A stretch of 64,000 nucleotides of DNA. Source: Edaphobacter sp. GTDB taxonomy: Bacteria; Acidobacteriota; Terriglobia; Terriglobales; Acidobacteriaceae. Below, piece after piece: positions 25,913 through 33,489 of this stretch (position 1 is the stretch's first letter; each line of letters starts with the position of its first letter). The translations under genes and the position numbers were made by a program. Below the pieces are notes generated by a model, which was not told where the DNA came from, made no database searches, and saw only the letters and a program-made list of their open reading frames with translations. The stretch lies in NCBI GenBank assembly GCA_025462645.1, contig JAOAPB010000104.1, positions 44,180 through 108,179 on the forward strand, given 5' to 3'.

Positions 25913-27115
25913 ATGGCCCCTCCCCCCACCCAACTGCCACATTTGAGGCATGCCGGCCGAGGGCATCTACGCTCCCTCGATGGTGTTCGCGGCCTCGCCA
26001 TTCTCATGGTTCTCCTCACCCATGGTTTCGAGTCGAACTACCAGGCTGGCGGCCCACTCGTCCGCTTTACTGGAAACCTGTTCTCGTACGGAATCTTCGG
26101 TGTCGACCTCTTCTTCGTCCTCTCCGGCTTCCTGATCACCGGCATTCTGTTCGATTCAGTCTCCGACTCGGGTTTTTTCCGTAAGTTCTACGCCCGTCGC
26201 GTCCTCAGGATCTTCCCCCTCTACTATGCCGTTCTCGTCATCCTCTTTCTGCTCACACCACTCCTGCACCTCCACTGGAACGGTATGGGCTGGCTCCTTC
26301 TCGCCTATCTTCAGAACTTCCACCCCGCGCAGATCGGCACCTTCCAGCCCAGCCCACAGGTTGGGCTCTTTCACTTCTGGTCGCTCGCCGTCGAAGAGCA
26401 GTTCTATCTCGTCTGGCCTGCTGTCGTCTTCTTCATTCGCGGAAAACAGAAGCTCTTCTTCACCACCCTGGTCATCTCGGCCGCCGCGCTTCTGCTCCGC
26501 CTTGCTCTCATCGCCCACGGCAGCCCCGCCATTGACATCCACGTCAACACCCTCTGCCGCGCCGACTCGCTTCTGCTGGGTGGTGCCCTGGCCCTGCTTT
26601 ACCGGTCGCACTACTGGCCTCGACTCCTTCAATTCGCCCCGTTCGGCTTCCTGGCTGCAGCCATCGCCATCTTCTTGTCCATTGGCCTGCTTGGTGTGGA
26701 TCCCATCCAATCCCGAACCGGCATGTTCTGGACAGAGGGCTTCCGCTACACCGTTCTCGCCCTGGGCTTTGCCTGCCTGATCGCTTGGGCTCTCCACCCC
26801 CAGTCGTTCGGCCGCCGGTTCTTCGAGCTCTCTCCCCTCCGCTTCTTCGGCAAATACAGCTACGGCATCTACGTCCTTCATGTCATCTTTCTGCCATTCT
26901 TCGTCGCGTACTTCCGCGCCGCCATCCTCTCCCTCACTCATAGCAAACTGCTGGCCGTGGTCGGCTCTGGCTTCATCTCGCTCACGATCGGCATCGTCGC
27001 CGCGTATCTGAGCTATCACCTCTTCGAAAAGCGATTCCTCCGCCTCAAGCGCTTCTTCGACTACGATCCTTCAGCAAATCCCAAACCTGCTCCCGAAACC
27101 GTTTCAACTGTCTAG
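25913..27115 (+). CDS. acyltransferase 3 family (OafA/YrhL-like) membrane protein
   Basis: About 400 aa with around ten hydrophobic segments, a membrane O-acyltransferase that acylates sugars or lipids of the envelope. Motifs: RSLDGVRGLAILMVLLTHG (catalytic His), GVDLFFVLSGFLITGIL, RRVLRIFPLYY and WSLAVEEQFYLVWP. The start chosen leaves the usual about 20 residues ahead of the SLDG motif. An in-frame ATG at 25829 preceded by GAAGGA would add a further hydrophobic stretch and cannot be excluded. Target unknown. Confidence 0.9.
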   Translation: MAPPPTQLPHLRHAGRGHLRSLDGVRGLAILMVLLTHGFESNYQAGGPLVRFTGNLFSYGIFGVDLFFVLSGFLITGILFDSVSDSGFFRKFYARRVLRIFPLYYAVLVILFLLTPLLHLHWNGMGWLLLAYLQNFHPAQIGTFQPSPQVGLFHFWSLAVEEQFYLVWPAVVFFIRGKQKLFFTTLVISAAALLLRLALIAHGSPAIDIHVNTLCRADSLLLGGALALLYRSHYWPRLLQFAPFGFLAAAIAIFLSIGLLGVDPIQSRTGMFWTEGFRYTVLALGFACLIAWALHPQSFGRRFFELSPLRFFGKYSYGIYVLHVIFLPFFVAYFRAAILSLTHSKLLAVVGSGFISLTIGIVAAYLSYHLFEKRFLRLKRFFDYDPSANPKPAPETVSTV

Positions 27116-27294
27116 GCAGGGGCGTCGTTTCTTGTTGAAAATAAATAAGATAGCGGTATAGGTGAAACATTTAGGTTCATCGCAAAACAAAATTACCCGC
27201 AATATCCGGGGTGAAGAGGTGTAAAAGCCTCTGAACTCCAACACTCGGTATATACTCAGAAGGTTGTCCAAAGCAGTCCTAGTTAGGAACATCA

Positions 27295-27492
27295 ATGCCT
27301 AAGTTGAAGACACACAGCGGCGCGGCGAAGCGCTTCAAGAAGACCGGCACCGGCAAGTTCAAGCGCGGCCAGTCCAAGATGCGCCACATCCTCACCTCGA
27401 AGGCCACCAAAACCAAGCGCAAGCTCGGCGGTATCGTTCTGGTCTCCGTGGCGGATACGCCCAAAGTCGCACGCATGCTTCCCTACGCCTGA
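27295..27492 (+). CDS. rpmI: ribosomal protein bL35
   Basis: 65 aa, standard length. Highly basic with the L35 hallmarks PKLKTHSGAAKRFKKTGTGK and RHILTSKATKTKRKLGG. The usual upstream partner infC is not adjacent. A short hairpin (AGAGG...CCTCT) around 27214-27231 in the leader could take part in regulation, but this is only a possibility. Confidence 0.97.
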   Translation: MPKLKTHSGAAKRFKKTGTGKFKRGQSKMRHILTSKATKTKRKLGGIVLVSVADTPKVARMLPYA

Positions 27493-27676
27493 GTCACCAG
27501 GCAGGGAATCGTGAGGTTTTCAAGTCAAGCCGTTCGAGAGAACAACGGGTCAGTAAAAGCGTTGTGGCCCCTGGGATGCGCGTAGCGTAGCCCACCGAGA
27601 CTTGAAGTTGCATAGCGAGTGAAGAGGCCACCTTGCCTCCAGCCGCTTAAACGAGGTACGCAAAAGGAGAAGCACG

Positions 27677-28060
27677 ATGCCCCGTGTAAAACGGAGTACA
27701 AAACGCAGTGATCGCCGCAAGAAGATCCTCAAGCGCGCGAGTGGTTACTTCCTCACGAAATCCAAGCTCTATCAGGCAGCTCAGGAAGCCGTCGAGCGCG
27801 GACTCATGTTCGCCTACACCGGACGCAAGCAGAAGAAGCGTCAGTTCCGCTCTCTCTGGATCGTCCGTATCGGCGCAGCAGCCAAGCTGAACGGCATGAG
27901 CTACTCGACCTTCATCAACGGCCTCAAGAAGGCAGGCAACGGCCTCGATCGCAAGATCCTCGCCGACATCGCCGCCAACGACCCCGCAGGCTTCACCGCC
28001 CTCACGGTCCAGGCCAAGGCCGCCCTCGAAGCTGCCAAGTCCGCAAGAGTCGCCGCATAA
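27677..28060 (+). CDS. rplT: ribosomal protein bL20
   Basis: 127 aa, slightly longer than the usual 117-120. Early 50S assembly protein that in many bacteria also represses its own operon. Motifs: PRVKRSTKRSDRRKKILKRA, GYFLTKSKLYQAAQEAVERG, RDR-region YTGRKQKKRQFRSLWIVRIG and MSYSTFINGLKKAG. AAAAGGAG lies before the ATG. The 184-nt gap from rpmI is longer than usual and may fold into a regulatory leader. A strong terminator follows; pheS and pheT do not follow here. Confidence 0.97.
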   Translation: MPRVKRSTKRSDRRKKILKRASGYFLTKSKLYQAAQEAVERGLMFAYTGRKQKKRQFRSLWIVRIGAAAKLNGMSYSTFINGLKKAGNGLDRKILADIAANDPAGFTALTVQAKAALEAAKSARVAA

Positions 28061-28082
28061 GCAAAGCAGCACCGTACCAAAC

Positions 28083-28114
28083 AAAAGGCACGGCAACCGC
28101 CGTGCCTTTTGTTT
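28083..28114 (+). terminator. rho-independent terminator of rpmI-rplT
   Basis: Perfect 8-bp GC stem GGCACGGC / GCCGTGCC (28087-28094 and 28099-28106) with an AACC loop, flanked by AAAA and TTTTG. Confidence 0.92.
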
Positions 28115-28207
28115 GGTCTGAAACATCTCTCGATGAAAACAGCCACTCATCAAATGTTGTTCTTGCAATCGAGCGCGAATTCGGTCGCGACAAAGTATTC
28201 TGTATTC

Positions 28208-29593
28208 ATGCCGCGCGCCGAAGCTCAGCAAGCCCAGCAACAGCTCAACTACGAGTCCGTTAACTCCACTGGCCCGGCTCCCTTTGAATCCTGGGGCCGC
28301 TACCCGACCTACAGTGCGAACGTCATCCCACTCCACTGGCAGAGCGACTTTCCCGCTGCCATCGCCGGCCTGCACAACGGAGCCCTTCCCGTCGGCATGG
28401 GCCGCAGCTACGGCGACGTCTGCCTCCTCAAGGACGGCAACCTCCTCGATGTCACCGGCATGAACCGCCTCATCGCCTTCGATCCCGAGACCGGCCTCCT
28501 CACCGCCGAAGCCGGCATCACCCTCGCCCAGATCCTCGACTTCGCCGTCCCCCGGGGCTTCTTCCTCCCCGTCTCCCCTGGGACAAAGTACGTAACCCTC
28601 GGCGGAGCCATCGCCAACGACATCCACGGCAAGAACCACCACGTAGCCGGAACCTTCGGCTGCCACATCCCCCAGTTCGAGCTCGTCCGCTCCGACGGTA
28701 CCCGCCGTCTCTGCTCCCCCACCGAGAACCCCGATCTCTACGCCGCCACCATCGGTGGCCTCGGCCTCACCGGTCTCATTACCTGGGCGCAGCTCCGCCT
28801 CAAGCCCATCGTCTCCCGCATGATCGATTACGAGGGAATCCAGTTCCACGGCATCGACGAGTTCCTTAGCCTCACTGAGCAGAGCAAAAACATCGAGTAC
28901 ACCGTAAGCTGGGTCGACTGCGCCTCCACCGGCAAGAACTTCTGCCGCGGCGTCTTCATGCAGGGCGATCACTCCACCCGCAGGGCCGAGCTCAAGCCAT
29001 CACCCGAGCCCAAACTCGTCTTTCCCTTCGACGCCCCCGGCTTCACTCTCAACCACACCACCGTCAGCCTCTTCAACACCGCCTTCTTCCACAAGCAGAT
29101 CCATCCGCGCGTCGTAGCCCTCCAGGACTACGAGCCCTTCTTCTATCCCCTCGACAAAGTCCTCCACTGGAACCGCATGTACGGCAAGCGCGGCCTGCTC
29201 CAGTTCCAGTACGTCATCCCCTGGGACCACGCCCGCGAAGGCACCGTAGCCATCCTCAAGGAGGTCGCCAAGTCCGGTCTCGCCAGCTTCCTCGCCGTCC
29301 TCAAGGCCTTCGGAGACGTCCCCTCGCCCGGCCTTATGAGCTTCCCCAAGCCAGGCATCACGCTGGCCCTCGACTTCCCCATCAAGCCCGACAAGACCTT
29401 CCCCCTCGTCCATCGCCTCGCCGACATGACCCGCGAGTTCGGCGGCCGCCTCTACCCGGCCAAAGACGCCGCCATGACGGCCGAGCAGTTCCAGATCTTC
29501 TACCCGCAGTGGCAGCAACTCGCCCGCCATCGTGACCCACTCCTTACCTCCAGCTTCTGGGAGCGCGTCACCGGAGACCGACCAAGCCTATGA
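28208..29593 (+). CDS. DprE1-like FAD-dependent sugar-lipid oxidase
   Basis: 461 aa. FAD-linked oxidase of the VAO type, with the FAD-binding region PVGMGRSYGDVCLLKDGNLL, SPGTKYVTLGGAIANDIHGKN and GGLGLTGLITWAQL. The C-terminus (GGRLYPAKDAAMTAEQFQIF, then DPLLTSSFWERV) follows mycobacterial DprE1 (decaprenylphosphoryl-ribose 2-oxidase) better than lactone oxidases. With the overlapping SDR downstream it forms a DprE1/DprE2-like epimerase pair that could make a polyprenyl-linked arabinose-type donor. The ATG at 28208 is preferred: upstream in-frame starts fall in or next to the rplT terminator. Confidence 0.85.
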   Translation: MPRAEAQQAQQQLNYESVNSTGPAPFESWGRYPTYSANVIPLHWQSDFPAAIAGLHNGALPVGMGRSYGDVCLLKDGNLLDVTGMNRLIAFDPETGLLTAEAGITLAQILDFAVPRGFFLPVSPGTKYVTLGGAIANDIHGKNHHVAGTFGCHIPQFELVRSDGTRRLCSPTENPDLYAATIGGLGLTGLITWAQLRLKPIVSRMIDYEGIQFHGIDEFLSLTEQSKNIEYTVSWVDCASTGKNFCRGVFMQGDHSTRRAELKPSPEPKLVFPFDAPGFTLNHTTVSLFNTAFFHKQIHPRVVALQDYEPFFYPLDKVLHWNRMYGKRGLLQFQYVIPWDHAREGTVAILKEVAKSGLASFLAVLKAFGDVPSPGLMSFPKPGITLALDFPIKPDKTFPLVHRLADMTREFGGRLYPAKDAAMTAEQFQIFYPQWQQLARHRDPLLTSSFWERVTGDRPSL

Positions 29594-30363
29594 ATCAAAC
29601 CGCAAGCCCCACGCAAAGCCAGGCCCCACGCAAGATCCTCGTCCTCGGAGCCACCTCCGGCATCGCCGAAGCCACCTGCCGCATCTGGGCCAGCCAGGGC
29701 GCAAGCCTCTTTCTCGTAGCCCGCAACGCCGAGAAGCTCGACGCCGTAGCCGCCGACCTCCGCACCCGCGGAGCCAGCTACGTCGACACCGCCGTAGCCG
29801 ACCTCGACGACACCGACCAGCACCCCACCCTGCTCGCCCACGCCATCAACTCCCTCACCGGCCTCGACGTCGCCTTCCTCGCCCACGGCATCCTCGGCGA
29901 CCAAACCAGAGCCGAGCAGGACTTCAACACCGCCGCCCAGATCCTCCACACCAACTTCATGGCTCCGGTCTCGCTCCTCACCTGGCTGGCCAACTTCTGC
30001 GTTCAGCGCCGCGCCGGCACCCTCGCCGTCATCTCCTCCGTAGCCGGAGACCGCGGTCGCAAGTCCAACTACCTCTACGGCTCCTCGAAGGCTGGCCTAT
30101 CGGCCTTCCTCGGCGGCCTCCGCAACCGCGTAGACCGCGAAGGCGTCACCATCCTCTCCATCAAGCCCGGCCCCGTAAAAACCGCCATGACCGCCGGGAT
30201 GAAGGGAAGCGAGAAGTTCGCCAACGTCGACAGCGTTGCCAAGTCCATCGTCAGCGCCATCGAAGCAAAGAAGGACACCCTCTACGTCCCCTTCCAGTGG
30301 CAGCCGATCATGTTCGTCATCCGCAACATCCCGGAGCGTATCTTCAAGAAGCTCAACCTCTGA
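29590..30363 (+). CDS. DprE2-like short-chain dehydrogenase
   Basis: 257 aa SDR overlapping the oxidase gene by ATGA. Cofactor site GATSGIAEA at about residue 20, catalytic SSVAGDRGRKSNYLYGSSKA with the YxxxK pair, then SIKPGPVKTAMTAG. The SVAGDRGRKSN and KPGPVKT context resembles DprE2, which reduces the 2-keto intermediate made by DprE1. A general oxidoreductase role remains possible; the coupling supports the paired epimerisation model. Confidence 0.83.
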   Translation: MNQTASPTQSQAPRKILVLGATSGIAEATCRIWASQGASLFLVARNAEKLDAVAADLRTRGASYVDTAVADLDDTDQHPTLLAHAINSLTGLDVAFLAHGILGDQTRAEQDFNTAAQILHTNFMAPVSLLTWLANFCVQRRAGTLAVISSVAGDRGRKSNYLYGSSKAGLSAFLGGLRNRVDREGVTILSIKPGPVKTAMTAGMKGSEKFANVDSVAKSIVSAIEAKKDTLYVPFQWQPIMFVIRNIPERIFKKLNL

Positions 30364-30372
30364 GCGCTCTGG

Positions 30373-31275
30373 CTATGGGTGCAGCGAAGGCTTTTGCGCG
30401 CGTAGCCATGCCAGCAGCCCAGCTGGATCATCCGTGATCACCGCATCCACATGCGCGTCAGCCATCCTCTGCCATCCCGCAGGATCATTGACCGTGTAAG
30501 GCGCCACCTGAAGTCCGGCAGCATGCGCCGCCGCAACCTTCTCCGGCGTCACTAAGCTCTGGTCCGGGCTCAGGATATTCGCCTCTGACCTCCGCCCCAC
30601 AGCGACAAAATCTTTATCGCTGTCCGTGATCCCCATCAGCACGTCATACTTCGCCTCGCCAAACAGAGCCGACCGCCGAATCTGTGGATCCAGCTTCTTC
30701 ATCGCTAGCAGCGTACGAAAGTCGAAGCTCTGCAAAATCACCCGCGACTCCAGATGACGCCGCTTCACCGCCTCATCGATCATCCGCACAAACACCTCAG
30801 GCGCCGGCGCAACCTCCGGATGATTCGGGAATATCTTCGTCTCCACGTTGTACTCGAACCTCCCCTGCGGAGCCAGAGCCAGCACCTCGTCAAACGTCGG
30901 AATCGAGGTATGCGGAACCGCCTTCTGCTGCGGAAACGCCGCGAGCGCATTCACTCCACAGTCGTACTTCTTCAACTCCGCAAGCGTCAGCGAGCGGATC
31001 AACGTATGCGGCTTCACCTCCGGCCCGACACACAGCCGTTCGCCCGGATAATCCGCGGAGATATACGGAAAGTGCGACACCACCAGAACGTCGTCCTTCG
31101 TAACCGCAAGGTCGAGTTCGAGCACATCCGCACCCTGATCGATCGCATACTGAAAGGCAGGAATCGTGTTCTCAGGACGCGCCGCCCGTCCCCCACGGTG
31201 TCCATGAACAAGAATGGTCTCTGCAGACAAAGGGAGAACCCCAAGAAGGAGAAGAAGAGCAAATTTGAATGACAT
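30373..31275 (-). CDS. exported glycerophosphodiester phosphodiesterase
   Basis: 300 aa from the ATG at 31275, which GGGGGC precedes. A signal peptide (FALLLLLGVLPLSAE) leads into a GDPD domain with the catalytic and metal motifs HGHRGGRAARPENTIPAF, VLELDLAVTKDDVLVV and SHFPYI. It cleaves glycerophosphodiesters to glycerol-3-phosphate and an alcohol in the periplasm. The gene is convergent with the SDR pair (9 nt between stops). Confidence 0.9.
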   Translation of the reverse strand: MSFKFALLLLLGVLPLSAETILVHGHRGGRAARPENTIPAFQYAIDQGADVLELDLAVTKDDVLVVSHFPYISADYPGERLCVGPEVKPHTLIRSLTLAELKKYDCGVNALAAFPQQKAVPHTSIPTFDEVLALAPQGRFEYNVETKIFPNHPEVAPAPEVFVRMIDEAVKRRHLESRVILQSFDFRTLLAMKKLDPQIRRSALFGEAKYDVLMGITDSDKDFVAVGRRSEANILSPDQSLVTPEKVAAAHAAGLQVAPYTVNDPAGWQRMADAHVDAVITDDPAGLLAWLRAQKPSLHP

Positions 31276-31345
31276 GCCCCCATCGTCATACAGTTTCATG
31301 AACGTATGATTGCTCCCTACAAATAAACGAGAGCTCGCTGCGACC

Positions 31346-31984
31346 TTATTTCACTACCTGGTGCCCATCTCTGCTGAAGTAGCTCAACTGCCGCCGATAG
31401 CACCGCTGATGATCCAGGTCGAACGCAATGCACGAGTCGAAAGGCTTCGAATAGACGTGCAGGCTGATGCACCCTGTCGTCCCGGCATTTTCAATCTGGT
31501 GGATCGTCTGCAGCTTATCTACAGTGACCATGCCTGTTCCCTCGGCGCAGCTCACCGTCCGTACCTTGTCGATCTGCAACTCCGTCGCTCCCCCCAGGCA
31601 GTCGATGTTCACGACATTCTGGTTCTCCGGAGCGTTGCAGCTCGTATGGTGAAACTCATGCGTCAGCACCTCGCCCTGCGACACCGTCATCCACCCCAGC
31701 TGTCCGTTGTGCGTATGGATCGCCGTCTTCTGCCCCGGCGACCAGCAGATCGTCATCACCTCAAACAGCTCATCCCGATAGATCAGGTTCCGCGTATAGA
31801 AGCTGTCGCGCCACCACACATAATCATGCAGAGCCTCCGGCCGCAGCGTCATCGACCCCATGTACTCTGCGATTCGGTCCTTGGTAATCAAATCCCGCTC
31901 CAGCTCGCGAAGTCCGGCCACAAAGTCCGGCACGCTCGTCCGTAGCGGGTGGGTACAGTTTGCCAATGAAGGGTTACTAGCCAT
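31346..31984 (-). CDS. cysteine dioxygenase family protein
   Basis: 212 aa cupin from the ATG at 31984 (GAGGAGACGACG before it). Iron-binding motif SPGQKTAIHTHNGQLGWMTV with the HxH pair, and a later third His (HQIEN) and HVYSKPFDSC, fit the type I cysteine (thiol) dioxygenases that convert cysteine to its sulfinate. A Cys-Tyr crosslink cannot be judged. Preceded by no obvious sulfur-metabolism gene. Confidence 0.85.
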   Translation of the reverse strand: MASNPSLANCTHPLRTSVPDFVAGLRELERDLITKDRIAEYMGSMTLRPEALHDYVWWRDSFYTRNLIYRDELFEVMTICWSPGQKTAIHTHNGQLGWMTVSQGEVLTHEFHHTSCNAPENQNVVNIDCLGGATELQIDKVRTVSCAEGTGMVTVDKLQTIHQIENAGTTGCISLHVYSKPFDSCIAFDLDHQRCYRRQLSYFSRDGHQVVK

Positions 31985-32075
31985 CGTCGTCTCCTCTTCG
32001 GCTGTCCTCAGGCAGATCCGGCACAATCGATATCTTTATTATCCACCTGCAACCTGCATCCCACCCGAAGCTCAA

Positions 32076-32106
32076 AAGGAAAAGGGCCGCCACGAATGGC
32101 GACCCT
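32076..32106 (-). terminator. terminator downstream of the SDR gene
   Basis: Read on minus: AGGGTCGCCA, loop TTCG, TGGCGGCCCT, then TTTCCTTTT, a GC-rich hairpin with a T-tract 21 nt after the SDR stop. Confidence 0.8.
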
Positions 32107-32127
32107 CCCTACGCAAACCCGAAAGCC

Positions 32128-32880
32128 TTACAGCCGTGCGCCGCCAGACAGTACCAGCGTCTGACCCGTAACCCAGCCCGCCTCATCCGAGGCAAAGAAA
32201 ACAGCCGCCGTAGCAATATCTCCAGGTTGCCCAATGCGGCCCAGCGGTGTAGTGGCCTCCGTGTGCTTGCGGAATTCGCTTTCGGCAAACCCGACGGCAT
32301 GCAGACCCTCGGTCTCCACCATCCCCGGATTCAGCGAGTTCACGCGAATCTTCCTCGGCCCGAGCTCCTGCGAAAGCGAAATCGCCAGCGAATCGACAGC
32401 AGCCTTCGTCGCGCTATATACCGATCCGGTAGGCGCAGGCATCTGGCCCACAAGCGAGCTGATGTTGATGATCGAACCGCCTTCCTCCCCAATCAGCTTC
32501 ACAGCCTCCTGAGTCGTCAGAAGAAGCCCAAGCACGTTCAGGTTGAACTGCTTATGAAAGTGATCCGCCGTAATGTCCCCAAGCGGGGCAAAGTCATAGA
32601 TTCCGGCATTGTTCACCAGAATATCCAGCTTCCCATAGGCCTTCTTGGTCTCCGCAAACAGGCGGACGATATCCTCCTGCTTCGAAACGTCGCCCTGCAC
32701 TGCAATCGCCTTGCCGCCCTTGGCGGTAATCTTCGCAACCACGGCATCCGCCCCAGCCTTGCTGCTGCTGTAGTTCACAACAACCGAAGCGCCGGCAGCG
32801 CCAAAGTGTTCCGCAATAGATGCGCCAATGCCCTTGGAAGCTCCCGTAACAACCGCTACTTTTCCTGCAAGCCTGCCCAT
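32128..32880 (-). CDS. SDR family oxidoreductase
   Basis: 250 aa from the ATG at 32880 (GAGGAGATC upstream). Classical SDR: TGASKGIGASIAEHFG (cofactor), NNAGIYDFAPLGDI, catalytic Ser in INISSLVGQM and YSATKAAVD (YxxxK), then LNPGMVETEGL. It resembles 3-oxoacyl-ACP reductase or glucose 1-dehydrogenase-like enzymes; no substrate assigned. It lies 85 nt downstream of an arsR-type regulator on the same strand and ends at its own terminator, so it is likely part of a small regulated unit. Confidence 0.9.
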   Translation of the reverse strand: MGRLAGKVAVVTGASKGIGASIAEHFGAAGASVVVNYSSSKAGADAVVAKITAKGGKAIAVQGDVSKQEDIVRLFAETKKAYGKLDILVNNAGIYDFAPLGDITADHFHKQFNLNVLGLLLTTQEAVKLIGEEGGSIINISSLVGQMPAPTGSVYSATKAAVDSLAISLSQELGPRKIRVNSLNPGMVETEGLHAVGFAESEFRKHTEATTPLGRIGQPGDIATAAVFFASDEAGWVTGQTLVLSGGARL

Positions 32881-32965
32881 GACTGATCTCCTCTTGTGTC
32901 TACATTTCGACAACCATCTAATTGATGAGGAGGCGTGTCAAATAGATTCATCGCATTGCGTCAAT

Positions 32966-33268
32966 TCACAACTTGCTCAACTCAGTCAGGTAGGCGTCCC
33001 AAGTCTCGCGACAGAAGATCATGTCGATAAACTTCCCTCGGCGCACCGTCTCCACCAGGCCGGCGTTCTGTAACTCCTTTATGTGATGCGACATCGTCGC
33101 AGCCGTAATCGGGAAGCACTCCCGCAGGTCGGTACAGGGGGAACACCGTTGCGCGGCGATCTTCTGCAGAATCTCAAATCGCCGCGGATCGGCCAATGCT
33201 CGTGAGATAGTCTTCAGCTGTCTTGCAGAAAGTTTTACCGGAACCTCGGATTTTTCCGCAATCGCCAT
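32966..33268 (-). CDS. ArsR-type winged-helix regulator
   Basis: 100 aa from the ATG at 33268, with TAGGACT before it; an open frame extends to 33415. The winged-helix ArsR core is clear: LADPRRFEILQKIAAQ, TDLRECFPITAATMSHHIKE, LVETVRRGKFIDMIF. CSPC lies before the recognition helix and could sense a metal or redox signal, but the spacing is not the CxCxxD of metal sensors. It probably represses the SDR gene downstream and itself. Confidence 0.88.
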   Translation of the reverse strand: MAIAEKSEVPVKLSARQLKTISRALADPRRFEILQKIAAQRCSPCTDLRECFPITAATMSHHIKELQNAGLVETVRRGKFIDMIFCRETWDAYLTELSKL

Positions 33269-33302
33269 AGTCCTACATACCGCAATCGCCAAGTCCTGCA
33301 TA
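33256..33302 (-). repeat. tandem 23-24-bp duplication at the arsR-type gene start
   Basis: Two adjacent copies, 33256-33279 and 33280-33302, of ccgcaatcgccatagtccta-like sequence differing by one gap and one substitution. The first copy contains the ATG and ribosome site of the regulator. It could be a simple duplication or a repeated operator. Confidence 0.6.
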
Positions 33303-33489
33303 CATAGATGCTGCCGAATCAATCGCGCACCAAAGGTAGCAGAAGCCCTGGCCTTTGCTCCATTCACCGGATCTTCTTCTATTCCCCCGGATATTCCGGG
33401 CATCCCCAACCTCATCTAGGATAAACTAGTAAGGACGCGCATTTCCCCCGGAACAACACCCTCAAGCGCACAGACAGGACACATACGCA

